Source of the DNA: an uncultured Lachnospiraceae bacterium
Lineage (GTDB): Bacteria > Bacillota > Clostridia > Lachnospirales > Lachnospiraceae
Direction of reading: 5' to 3'
Assembly (NCBI GenBank): GCA_910576895.1
Contig: CAJTJZ010000009.1
Location: 1-54,238, forward strand
DNA length: 54,238 bases
The notes below the pieces were generated by a model. That model worked only from the letters and a program-made list of their open reading frames with translations. It had not been told where the DNA came from and did no database searches. A program made the position numbers and the translations under genes. Below are positions 1 to 6,263 of the stretch, piece by piece. The first letter of the stretch is position 1. The number at the start of each line of letters is the position of its first letter.

Positions 1-214
1 TGATAGTTATATTATACCAAATATAAGCGGTGGTGTCTACTTTTTCAGCGGTCTCTACCTTGATGGGGGAAAGCTGCTTTACCCAGCCGCTGATAGTGCT
101 CCGATTTACGCCATATTCACGTTCCAGTTTTGGATACGAGGTTCCTCGGGTATTGTACAGGTCTACAATCTGCTGCTTAAATTCCGGAGTGTAAGATTTT
201 TGGTTTTTTGCCAT
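1..214 (-). CDS. IS3-type transposase OrfA (N-terminal part, runs off the left edge)
   Basis: Translation from the ATG at 214 gives MAKNQKSYTPEFKQQIVDLY and continues into a helix-turn-helix (residues about 25-48, containing YGVNRSTISGWVKQ), the DNA-binding OrfA part of IS3-family transposases. An AAAGGAG site lies 9 bases upstream of this ATG. Another in-frame ATG at 223 sits on top of the Shine-Dalgarno sequence and is less likely. After residue 55 the sequence (ETAEKVDTTAYIW) does not look like a usual OrfA leucine-zipper region, so the copy may be diverged or damaged. OrfB with the DDE catalytic domain is not in the window. Confidence 0.75.
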   Translation of the reverse strand, partial: MAKNQKSYTPEFKQQIVDLYNTRGTSYPKLEREYGVNRSTISGWVKQLSPIKVETAEKVDTTAYIWYNITI

Positions 215-278
215 GTTGAACATCTCCTTTGCTCTTTCACTTGATAGTATAGATTGTTCAACTTTTCATGTCCACACT
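1..278 (-). mobile_element. IS3-family-like insertion sequence, partial (one end visible)
   Basis: The left edge lies inside an insertion sequence. It holds the start of an OrfA-type transposase gene on the minus strand. Just outside that gene is a probable IS end at about 270-278, reading TGTGGACATGAAAAG on the minus strand. The coding sequence that resumes immediately beyond has no start of its own, so the element appears to have landed inside a gene. The exact IS border and the target duplication cannot be fixed because the other end lies outside the window. Confidence 0.6.
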
Positions 279-279
279 T

Positions 280-503
280 ATATACTAACACCAGTATGTT
301 TGTCGGAACAGATAAAGGAAAACAATAATTCTATCCGCAATCTGACCGGGGAATATAAAAAGATAGAGCCGGATTGTCGGGAGGGAGTGCGGGCGCAGTT
401 GGAGTGCATGAAAGATCTTTGCAAAGAGCGCAATAGTCTATATGAGAAACAGAACGATTTGAAAGGGCAGAAACAGCAGTTAGAGAGAGCATTGGAGCGA
501 TAA
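280..503 (+). pseudogene. C-terminal remnant of an unidentified coiled-coil protein cut by the IS
   Basis: An open frame without a start of its own runs from the IS border to a stop at 503. Its roughly 70 residues are charged and heptad-like (for example QLECMKDLCKERNSLYEKQ), predicting a coiled coil. The GC content matches the island to its right, not the AT-rich chromosome. Such tails occur at the C-terminus of mobilisation or recombinase proteins in integrative elements, but I do not recognise the family and assign no function. A hairpin formed by copies of CCGGGGA/TCCCCGG (about 509-544) follows and could be a shared terminator with the converging gene at 534. Confidence 0.45.
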
Positions 504-533
504 AAATTGCCGGGGATTGACAGCGGTAGAAAG

Positions 534-947
534 TCATTCCCCGGCAATTTTTATGTCAAATTTGTAGCCGACACCTAACACGGTTTTGATGTAAGTAGGG
601 TTCTTGCTGTCCGGCTCTATCTTTTTCCGTAGATTGCAAATCACGGTAGAAATGCTTGACTGGCAGCTATCGCTGTCCATATTCCAAACAGCTTCAAAAA
701 TCTGTGTCTTTGTGAGGACTATGCCGGGATTGGAAGCAAGGAGAACAAGAGTGCTGTATTCAAGGCGGGTAAGGTTTATGTCCTTTCCGTCTTGAAGTAC
801 CCGGCGTTGGTGCTGTCTGATTTCAAGCCCCGGAAATGATAAGACAGAAGCAGGGGCAACCTGTATCGGCTCAATCTGTATATAATCAGCGATAGCCGAC
901 ACGATTTTGTCAATCGCCTTTTCTTCCTGTTCATTAAGCGTCAGCAC
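534..947 (-). CDS. Stand-alone winged-helix (OmpR/PhoB-type) transcriptional regulator
   Basis: The 137-residue product is almost entirely a Trans_reg_C winged helix. NLTRLEYSTLVLLASNPG forms the first half, then KTQIFEAVW, the recognition region VICNLRKKIEPD and the wing YIKTVLGVGYKFD. No receiver domain with a phospho-Asp precedes it, so it cannot be a normal response regulator. The first recognised start is GTG at 947, but no Shine-Dalgarno lies near it. A strong GGGAGGG lies 8-9 bases before an in-frame ATT at 962, which would add IGKILV to the N-terminus. It sits in the GC-rich island, on the same strand as the MarR-MATE pair and 62 bases past the MATE gene. Its target is unknown. Confidence 0.8.
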   Translation of the reverse strand: MLTLNEQEEKAIDKIVSAIADYIQIEPIQVAPASVLSFPGLEIRQHQRRVLQDGKDINLTRLEYSTLVLLASNPGIVLTKTQIFEAVWNMDSDSCQSSISTVICNLRKKIEPDSKNPTYIKTVLGVGYKFDIKIAGE

Positions 948-1008
948 TAATATTTTCCCAATCTATATCGCCCTCCCTTTGGCTAAATAATGTATTTAAT
1001 TATTGGCT

Positions 1009-2370
1009 TCAATCTGCCCCCCCTATCTGTTCCCTGCTTAATTTGCGATATGTTTTGATATACAATGCGGCGGCAAGGATAGTTGAAAATATATCTGCTA
1101 CAGGCTGTGCCCATGCAAGCCCGGTCAGACCGAGAAATGCTTTTAGGATAAATAGGGCAGGAATGTAGATAATGCCCTGTCTGCTTAAACTGATGATGAG
1201 TGAAGCGGTAGCCGCCCCCATAGCTTGTATGCCATTGACAAGGACATAAAACAGACCAAACAGAAAACTTGTTGTCAATAAAATGCGTGAAAACTGGACG
1301 GCATAATTAAAAGCAGTCGTATCAGTCAAAAATGCACTAACTATCTGACTCGCAAACAGATAACAAAGAATTGTCAGAGAAGTGCCCAAAATCAACGCAA
1401 ATATAGCTGAAAACTTGAAAATATCTTTGAACCTTTTCCACAATTTCGCCCCTACGCAATAGCCAAGCAAAGGCTGTATTCCCTGTCCTAATCCCATACA
1501 TATCATGCCGGTAATGACAGTTACTTTCATGGCAACTCCCATACCTGCAATCGCCATATCCCCATATTCTGCCATTTGGCTGTTGACGATGATTTGCGAA
1601 ATGCTCATTAACAAAGAGCTTAACGCTGCGGGAATACCGATTGCAAGGACACTGCTGCAAACTTTATTTTTCACGGTAAACTCTTTGAAACTGATACTAA
1701 GGCTTGATTTTCCCCGGAGAAAGTAGCAGATGTAATATCCTGCACCTGCCACGTTACCGATTACGGTAGCAATCGCCGCACCTGCTATGTTCCAACCGAA
1801 ACCTAAAATCATAATCGGGTCAAGAATGACATTGAAAAGGTTTCCAAGAAGCTGTCCCATACAGGCAATCCCCGATTTTCCCTCTGCACGGATAACGTTT
1901 GTATAGCAGTTTGAAATCAGTACAAAAGGTCCGCTGCACGCAACTATGGTCAGATATGTTTTCGTTAAATCCCATGTGTCGGAACTTGCTCCAATCAGTG
2001 ACAGGATAGGGTTCATAAAAATCAAAAACAATGCCGCCATAACTACGCCTACGATGATACAACTCCACATACAGAAAGAGCAGACTTTTTTTGCGTAGTC
2101 CTCTTTACCCTCGCCCAATGCACGGGAAATAACAGATGTGCCGCCAATGCCGAAAACTGTACCTACCGCCATAAATATCAGAAATACAGGAGTTGCAAGC
2201 GATACAGCCGCAACCTGTAAAGCGTCATGCGTCTGCCCGATAAAGAACGTGTCAGCTAAATTGTAGACCAGTACCATAAGCATTGCCGCCATAGCGGGCA
2301 GGGCATTTTTGAATACCGCCTGTGAAACAGGTGCTTTGCTAAAGACTTCCATAGATTTTTGATTATTCAT
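1009..2370 (-). CDS. MATE-family multidrug/Na+ antiporter
   Basis: The 453-residue protein has about 12 hydrophobic segments arranged as two similar halves, the normal length for a MATE (multidrug and toxic compound extrusion) transporter. The N-terminal signature region (NALPAMAAMLMVLVYNLADT, then FFIGQ) and the GGTSVISRALGEG loop match the MepA-like branch common in Firmicutes. It should export cationic drugs or metabolites across the cytoplasmic membrane, driven by Na+ or H+. GGAGG stands 7 bases before the ATG. The gene follows marR on the same strand after 87 bases that hold a repeated AATCGCTAGC motif, so repression by that MarR is likely. The substrate cannot be read from sequence. Confidence 0.93.
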   Translation of the reverse strand: MNNQKSMEVFSKAPVSQAVFKNALPAMAAMLMVLVYNLADTFFIGQTHDALQVAAVSLATPVFLIFMAVGTVFGIGGTSVISRALGEGKEDYAKKVCSFCMWSCIIVGVVMAALFLIFMNPILSLIGASSDTWDLTKTYLTIVACSGPFVLISNCYTNVIRAEGKSGIACMGQLLGNLFNVILDPIMILGFGWNIAGAAIATVIGNVAGAGYYICYFLRGKSSLSISFKEFTVKNKVCSSVLAIGIPAALSSLLMSISQIIVNSQMAEYGDMAIAGMGVAMKVTVITGMICMGLGQGIQPLLGYCVGAKLWKRFKDIFKFSAIFALILGTSLTILCYLFASQIVSAFLTDTTAFNYAVQFSRILLTTSFLFGLFYVLVNGIQAMGAATASLIISLSRQGIIYIPALFILKAFLGLTGLAWAQPVADIFSTILAAALYIKTYRKLSREQIGGAD

Positions 2371-2394
2371 TACATTTCCTCCTTTTTAATAATT

Positions 2395-2418
2395 GCTAGC
2401 GATTAAAAGCTAGCGATT
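2395..2418. promoter_or_regulatory. Candidate MarR operator: direct repeat of GCTAGCGATT
   Basis: GCTAGCGATT occurs at 2395-2404 and 2409-2418, in the marR-MATE gap just before the MATE ribosome binding site. The core GCGATT recurs at 2949-2954, next to the -35 box of marR. Shared sites at both positions suggest autoregulation plus control of the pump. A separate perfect hairpin (GTCTGCC/GGCAGAC, 2436-2456) follows the marR stop but lacks a U-tract on the transcribed strand. Confidence 0.45.
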
Positions 2419-2457
2419 GATATAGATATTTTTTTGTCTGCCCGATATAGGCAGACA

Positions 2458-2889
2458 TTACATCTTCCTTATTGTGCGGTTGATTTCTTCCAACAAAGAC
2501 AACAGGTTTTCTCTTTCTGCGGCTGAAAGATTTTCTAAAAGTTTTTTTTCCGTATCATCTATTTCCCGCTTTGCCTCCTTGCAGAATTTCTCTCCAACAG
2601 GGGTTATTTCCACATACTTTATTCGTTTATCGTCCGTGTCCCCGGAAACGGAAACAAGTTTTTTCTGTTCTAAGCGGAAAATCAGTCCGGCGGTCGTGGA
2701 TTGGGCAAGTGACAGGCACTTTTCCAGTTCCTTAAAAGTAAGTTTCCTCGTAGGTGCTTTTAGGATTTCAACTAAAGCGGTCATTTGCGAAAGGGTAAGG
2801 TCTTTTGCTTTTAGTTGGCTGTTTGCTATTTTCTCCAAAGCGTTGTGTATTTGACGTATTAACATTCCGAAAGTATTTGCTTCACTCAA
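2458..2889 (-). CDS. MarR-family transcriptional regulator
   Basis: A roughly 143-residue winged-helix repressor. Helices around LTLSQMTALVEILKAP, the recognition part FKELEKCLSLAQSTTAGLIF and the wing with SGDTDDKRIKYVEIT are classical MarR features. MarR proteins bind as dimers to palindromes and release DNA on binding small phenolic or cationic ligands. Two in-frame TTG codons are possible starts. The one at 2889 sits 7 bases after GGAGGG and is preferred; the one at 2895 almost touches it. A consensus promoter precedes the gene and the MATE pump follows, giving a typical regulator-pump pair on acquired DNA. Confidence 0.9.
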   Translation of the reverse strand: MSEANTFGMLIRQIHNALEKIANSQLKAKDLTLSQMTALVEILKAPTRKLTFKELEKCLSLAQSTTAGLIFRLEQKKLVSVSGDTDDKRIKYVEITPVGEKFCKEAKREIDDTEKKLLENLSAAERENLLSLLEEINRTIRKM

Positions 2890-2913
2890 TTTCAACCCTC
2901 CAATCTATAAAGT

Positions 2914-2942
2914 AGCATAGCACACCTTTAGAGGAATGTCAA
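2914..2942 (-). promoter_or_regulatory. Sigma-A promoter of marR
   Basis: On the minus strand TTGACA (2942-2937) and TATGCT (2919-2914) are separated by 17 bases, about 20 bases before the marR Shine-Dalgarno. The GCGATT motif shared with the marR-MATE gap lies just upstream of the -35 box. Confidence 0.8.
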
Positions 2943-3024
2943 TAGTATGCGATTGAATATTTTGAAAAATTTTAAGATAAGTAGAGGATTTGAAATTCTG
3001 ATTTTTCCTTATTGACAGTTTTAG

Positions 3025-3044
3025 ACATGGTGCTAGCACCATGT
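3025..3044. promoter_or_regulatory. Perfect 20-bp palindrome, probable repressor operator
   Basis: ACATGGTGCTAGCACCATGT is its own reverse complement over all 20 bases. It sits between a -35-like TAGACA (partly overlapping) and a -10-like TAATAA about 16 bases apart, and another TTGACA lies just upstream, so a dimeric repressor bound here would block transcription. No gene starts downstream within the island (the tuf remnant follows), so this looks like a regulatory site orphaned by deletion, or a site linked to the element's own recombination functions. Confidence 0.5.
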
Positions 3045-3203
3045 AATAAGGGTAGATAAGGAAAAAATCGGGATTTTGTGAGTGGCTCTATTTTGGCTCT
3101 AAAATTTTACAGAACAGTAAAAACATAGTGTCAAATCAGATAATATGATGAATAATAAATAGCAAAAACAAGGAAAAACATTCAGATTTCATTTCCGAGA
3201 GCT

Positions 3204-3257
3204 CGTGAGGGTGGTCGTACTGTAGGTTCTGGTCGTGTGGCTTCTATCATTGAATAA
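3204..3257 (+). pseudogene. tuf: Displaced 3' end of tuf (EF-Tu C-terminus), probable island attachment site
   Basis: Codons from 3204 read REGGRTVGSGRVASIIE followed by TAA, which is the extreme C-terminus of bacterial elongation factor Tu. Upstream, TTCAGATTT (3181-3189) resembles the codons for the preceding FRF, but the 14 bases between do not fit EF-Tu, so homology effectively starts at CGTGAGG. No start codon or rest of the gene is present. The text to the left is the GC-rich accessory region and the text to the right is AT-rich. This is what remains when an integrating element enters the 3' end of tuf and carries its own replacement tail: the original tail is left at the far junction. 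Confidence 0.7.
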
Positions 3258-3280
3258 GTTTAAGAAATATTGATTTTATA

Positions 3281-3314
3281 AGGCTTTCAGGGGAAACTTT
3301 GGAAGTCTTTTTTT
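3281..3314 (+). terminator. Rho-independent terminator after the tuf remnant
   Basis: AGGCTTTC (3281-3288) pairs with GGAAGTCT (3301-3308) using two G-U pairs, followed by seven T. It is placed 24 bases after the EF-Tu stop codon, as expected for the native tuf terminator. Confidence 0.7.
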
Positions 3315-3523
3315 GTCTTATAATATTTAAAAAATAGCTTTTGATTCTAGTTTGGTTCTAAAAAGTTTGTTTATATAAAAGTATATATGAAAACTTTTAT
3401 TTGTTTTATCTGTTCTACTATTAAATAATTATGAAAAGCATAAATCCTATTTATGATCATACCAAATATACGAAAAAATAGAAGAAATAAATACGAAATT
3501 AATAAAAACATTTTTACGAATTG

Positions 3524-3552
3524 TTGACATTGATTGTATAGGGTGTTAATAT
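3524..3552 (+). promoter_or_regulatory. Sigma-A promoter upstream of the DUF5655 gene
   Basis: TTGACA (3524-3529), 17-base spacer, TAATAT (3547-3552). The leader to the TTG start at 3691 would be about 130 bases. The stretch 3315-3523 holds no gene. One point of note is GATTCTAGTTTGGTTCTAAA at 3341, which resembles GGCTCTATTTTGGCTCTAAA at 3085 inside the island; these could be integrase arm sites. Confidence 0.65.
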
Positions 3553-3690
3553 AAATATATGAAACTCATACAACAATGAAATATAAATATTGTAACGAAA
3601 TTCTAAAAGGGGAAATATATAAGAACTTTTATAGAATAGCTATAAAAATTTTATAGCACTCATGTATTATTATGAAATGAGGCAAAAGTA

Positions 3691-4587
3691 TTGGCAGAGA
3701 TAAAATTATTTTCTTTGAATGAAGGAGTAAAAGAATGCAAATCATCTGAGGTGGTTTTAGAAAAAGAACTTCAGACGTTGATAGAGCAGAATATGGAAAT
3801 ATTCTTTGGAGTCCGGTTTTTAAAAAGCGAGTATGCTGTTACAAATGGGCGTATGGACAGTATTGGAATTGATGAAAATAACAGTCCTGTTATATTTGAA
3901 TATAAACGCAACCAGAATGAAAACGTAATTAATCAAGGACTGTTTTATCTTGATTGGCTTTTAGATCATAAAGCAGATTTTAAATTATTAGTTATTGATA
4001 AATTGGGAATGGAAGCGGCCAACAGCATAGACTGGTCTGTTCCATGTGTTATTTGTGTTGCCCATGATTTCACAAAATATGATATGCATGCAGTCAATCA
4101 AATGCAGAGAAATATTAAATTGGTAAGCTATCGAAGATATGACAATGGCATGCTTCTTTTTGAACATTTAAATACACCAACTGTAAAGCCGATTATAGAA
4201 AGTAGCGAGGATGAAAATAGTACAAGAAATAATACACAGAAAACTCATCTGGAAAAATTGGCAACAATCTCTGAAAATATGAGAAATCTTTACCATTCTA
4301 TATGTGACTTTATTGAATCTTTAGGGGATGATATTGTATCAAATCAACTGAAATTATATTTGGCATATAAGAAAGTTCAGAACATGGTATGTATCGAAAT
4401 CCACAATAAACAGATTATACTGTTTCTAAAGTTGAATCCAGAAACTGTCAAATTGGAAAACGGATTTACGAGAGATATGCGTAGTATTGGACATTATGGT
4501 ACAGGGGACTTGCAGATAACAATTAAAAATGCTGCAGATTTTGAAAAAGCAAAGTCTTTATTGGAGAGGGCATATAATGAGATATAA
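3691..4587 (+). CDS. PD-(D/E)XK nuclease-like protein with C-terminal DUF5655 domain
   Basis: The 298-residue protein starts at TTG with AGG 8 bases upstream; no in-frame ATG precedes it. Residues about 20-160 form a DUF91/NucS-like PD-(D/E)XK fold: VVLEKELQTLIEQNMEIFFG, the catalytic Asp of RMDSIGID and the E-x-K of VIFEYKR, then NQGLFYLDWLLDHKADF. Residues about 185-298 match DUF5655 (for example NMVCIEIHNKQIILFLKLNP and RSIGHYGTGDLQITI). Proteins of this architecture are found near restriction-modification and other defence genes, and here a ruined methyltransferase follows 54 bases later. It is probably a DNA-binding or DNA-cutting defence accessory; the substrate is unknown. No frameshift is seen. 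Confidence 0.8.
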   Translation: MAEIKLFSLNEGVKECKSSEVVLEKELQTLIEQNMEIFFGVRFLKSEYAVTNGRMDSIGIDENNSPVIFEYKRNQNENVINQGLFYLDWLLDHKADFKLLVIDKLGMEAANSIDWSVPCVICVAHDFTKYDMHAVNQMQRNIKLVSYRRYDNGMLLFEHLNTPTVKPIIESSEDENSTRNNTQKTHLEKLATISENMRNLYHSICDFIESLGDDIVSNQLKLYLAYKKVQNMVCIEIHNKQIILFLKLNPETVKLENGFTRDMRSIGHYGTGDLQITIKNAADFEKAKSLLERAYNEI

Positions 4588-4641
4588 AGTTTGAACATAA
4601 TAGAACATAGGAAAGGATATATTGTATGAAAGTAAGGGAAG

Positions 4642-4940
4642 ATGATGTTAGATTGTATTATTGAACGTACAAATAAATATATAGATGATATACCTAAAAA
4701 AGAGCGTAAAAAATACGGTCAATTTTTTATTTTTTACAAGCAAAGAAACAGCACATTTTATGGCTAAATTATATAATATTCTTAACAACAAGTCTAAAGC
4801 CAGTATTTTAGATGCAGGTAGGTTCAGGGATATTATCATGTGCACTTATAGAACGATTGGATGGCTTCTGTTCAGATGATAGAGTTGACTTATTATATTT
4901 TGAAAAGTATTTGGAGCTGATTTATAAGGATAAAAGTTAA
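4642..4940 (+). pseudogene. Decayed N-6 adenine DNA methyltransferase fragment
   Basis: Three frames together give one reading: a start (MMLDCIIERTNKYIDDIPKK), then RKKYGQFFTSKETAHFMA, then SILDAG-GSGILSCALIERL, ending with LIYKDKS at a stop at 4940. KKYGQFFT and the SAM-binding motif I (LDAGxGSG) are typical of type I/II N-6 adenine methyltransferases. At least two frameshifts (near 4725-4735, and inside motif I near 4820) break the frame. The roughly 100 residues lack the NPPY catalytic motif, so it is both truncated and frameshifted. It is the remnant of a restriction-modification locus to which the upstream nuclease-like gene probably belonged. Confidence 0.7.
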
Positions 4941-5085
4941 AAATATAAATAGTTTATTTAATGTAATACAGTAAATTATTTTTGTAAGTATATTAATGTA
5001 TAAAATTGATAAAGAATTAACCTACTCAAATATTAGAGAGTAAAGGATGCTTTATTATAATAGAAAAGGATTTGAAAAAAATAAG

Positions 5086-5562
5086 ATGAGAATTTCCTTT
5101 GATTTAGATGATACGCTGTTTGTATCAGAAGAAAAATTTAAAACGGAACAAGCATTAAAATTTCCTTTTTGTATGATATATAAAGAACGGTTGCGTTTAG
5201 GAACTATAAAACTGATGAAATATATTTATGAACAAGGTATGGAACTGTGGGTTTATACAACTTCTTATCGTTCCGAGCATTATATACGAGGTTTATTTCG
5301 TTGTTATGGAATAAAATTAGATTACATTGTTAATGGAGGAAAACATGCGAAAGAAGTGCAGGCAGGTCATATAGAAGGTATGCCATCTAAATATCCAAGC
5401 AAATATCGAATTGATTTGCATATTGATGATGATCGTTCTGTTGCTGAAAATGGAAAAATTTATGGATTCCATGTTTTTATAGTAGGAAGTCAGGATGATG
5501 ATTGGGTAGATAATATAATAAAAGAAATTGAAAGAATCAGAAAAAAGAAGAAAGAGGAATGA
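5086..5562 (+). CDS. Small HAD-superfamily phosphatase
   Basis: From the ATG at 5086 the protein begins MRISFDLDDTLF, the HAD motif I with nucleophile and acid Asp (DLDDT). Motif II lies in LWVYTTSYRSEHYI and the metal-binding acidic motif is HIDDDRSVAENG (about residue 120). At about 158 residues it is a capless HAD, likely acting on a small phosphorylated substrate. An upstream ATG at 5047 is in frame but would add 13 residues before the HAD fold and sits directly on its Shine-Dalgarno, so 5086 is preferred. The C-terminus is a lysine-rich helix. The GNAT gene begins 9 bases after the stop and is probably co-transcribed. Confidence 0.8.
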   Translation: MRISFDLDDTLFVSEEKFKTEQALKFPFCMIYKERLRLGTIKLMKYIYEQGMELWVYTTSYRSEHYIRGLFRCYGIKLDYIVNGGKHAKEVQAGHIEGMPSKYPSKYRIDLHIDDDRSVAENGKIYGFHVFIVGSQDDDWVDNIIKEIERIRKKKKEE

Positions 5563-5571
5563 TGAAGAAAT

Positions 5572-6054
5572 ATGATAAAGGCAATACATGAAAAGGATAT
5601 TGCAGAATGCGTTAATGTTATAAAAGAAAGTTTCCTTACGGTTGCTGATGAACTGGGGTTTGCGATTGATAATGCACCACGTTTTACAGCATTTGCTACA
5701 ACAGAGGATAGATTATTACATCAATTAAAAAATGAACATAGACCCATGTATGCATATTATGATGATAGTAAAATTATTGGTTATTATTCACTGTCATTAC
5801 AAGATAATAATGAATGCGAAATTAATAATTTATGTGTTCTTCCACAATATCGTCATAAACGTATTGGAGCAATGTTGTTAGAGAATGCTTATATAAAAGC
5901 AAAAGAAATGGGATATAAAAAAATGAGTATTGGAATTGTAGAAGAAAACAAAATATTAAGGAAATGGTATGAGGATAATGGCTTTATCCATATCGGAACA
6001 AAGAAATTTGATTTTTTCCCATTTACTTGTGGATATATGAAAAGAGATTTGTAA
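5572..6054 (+). CDS. GNAT-family N-acetyltransferase
   Basis: A 160-residue single-domain GNAT. The beta4 strand and acetyl-CoA pyrophosphate loop are visible as INNLCVLPQYRHKRIGAMLL (about residues 85-104; the R-x-x-x-x-G/A part is RHKRIGA), followed by ENAYIKAKEMGYKKMSIGIV and a C-terminal WYEDNGFIHIG strand typical of the family. It transfers acetyl from acetyl-CoA to an amine on an unidentified small molecule or peptide. It follows the HAD gene closely on the same strand; a modification pair acting on one metabolite is possible but is inference only. Confidence 0.88.
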   Translation: MIKAIHEKDIAECVNVIKESFLTVADELGFAIDNAPRFTAFATTEDRLLHQLKNEHRPMYAYYDDSKIIGYYSLSLQDNNECEINNLCVLPQYRHKRIGAMLLENAYIKAKEMGYKKMSIGIVEENKILRKWYEDNGFIHIGTKKFDFFPFTCGYMKRDL

Positions 6055-6185
6055 ATTATCATATGATTTATTGTTTAATAATGGATTGAAGATATGGTTG
6101 GATAGATATGAAGAAAAAATAAAAAGTGCGTTCCTTTAGAATGGTTTATGGTTTCATTTTTTATTTTATATTCTTTCTTTATAGA

Positions 6186-6228
6186 AAAACAGATGTTGTT
6201 ATTTGAAATATATAACAACATCTGTTTT
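6186..6228. terminator. Bidirectional rho-independent terminator
   Basis: AAAACAGATGTTGTTA (6186-6201) is perfectly inverted at 6213-6228, with an 11-base loop and T-runs on both strands. It serves the minus-strand chemoreceptor gene and the plus-strand GNAT gene, which converge here. Confidence 0.85.
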
Positions 6229-6263
6229 TAATTTCTAATTTATATCTATCATATCTATTTCTT

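Noticed and set aside
2436..2456. Perfect hairpin after marR as a terminator
   Set aside because: On the marR transcript it is followed by A, not U, so it should not terminate.
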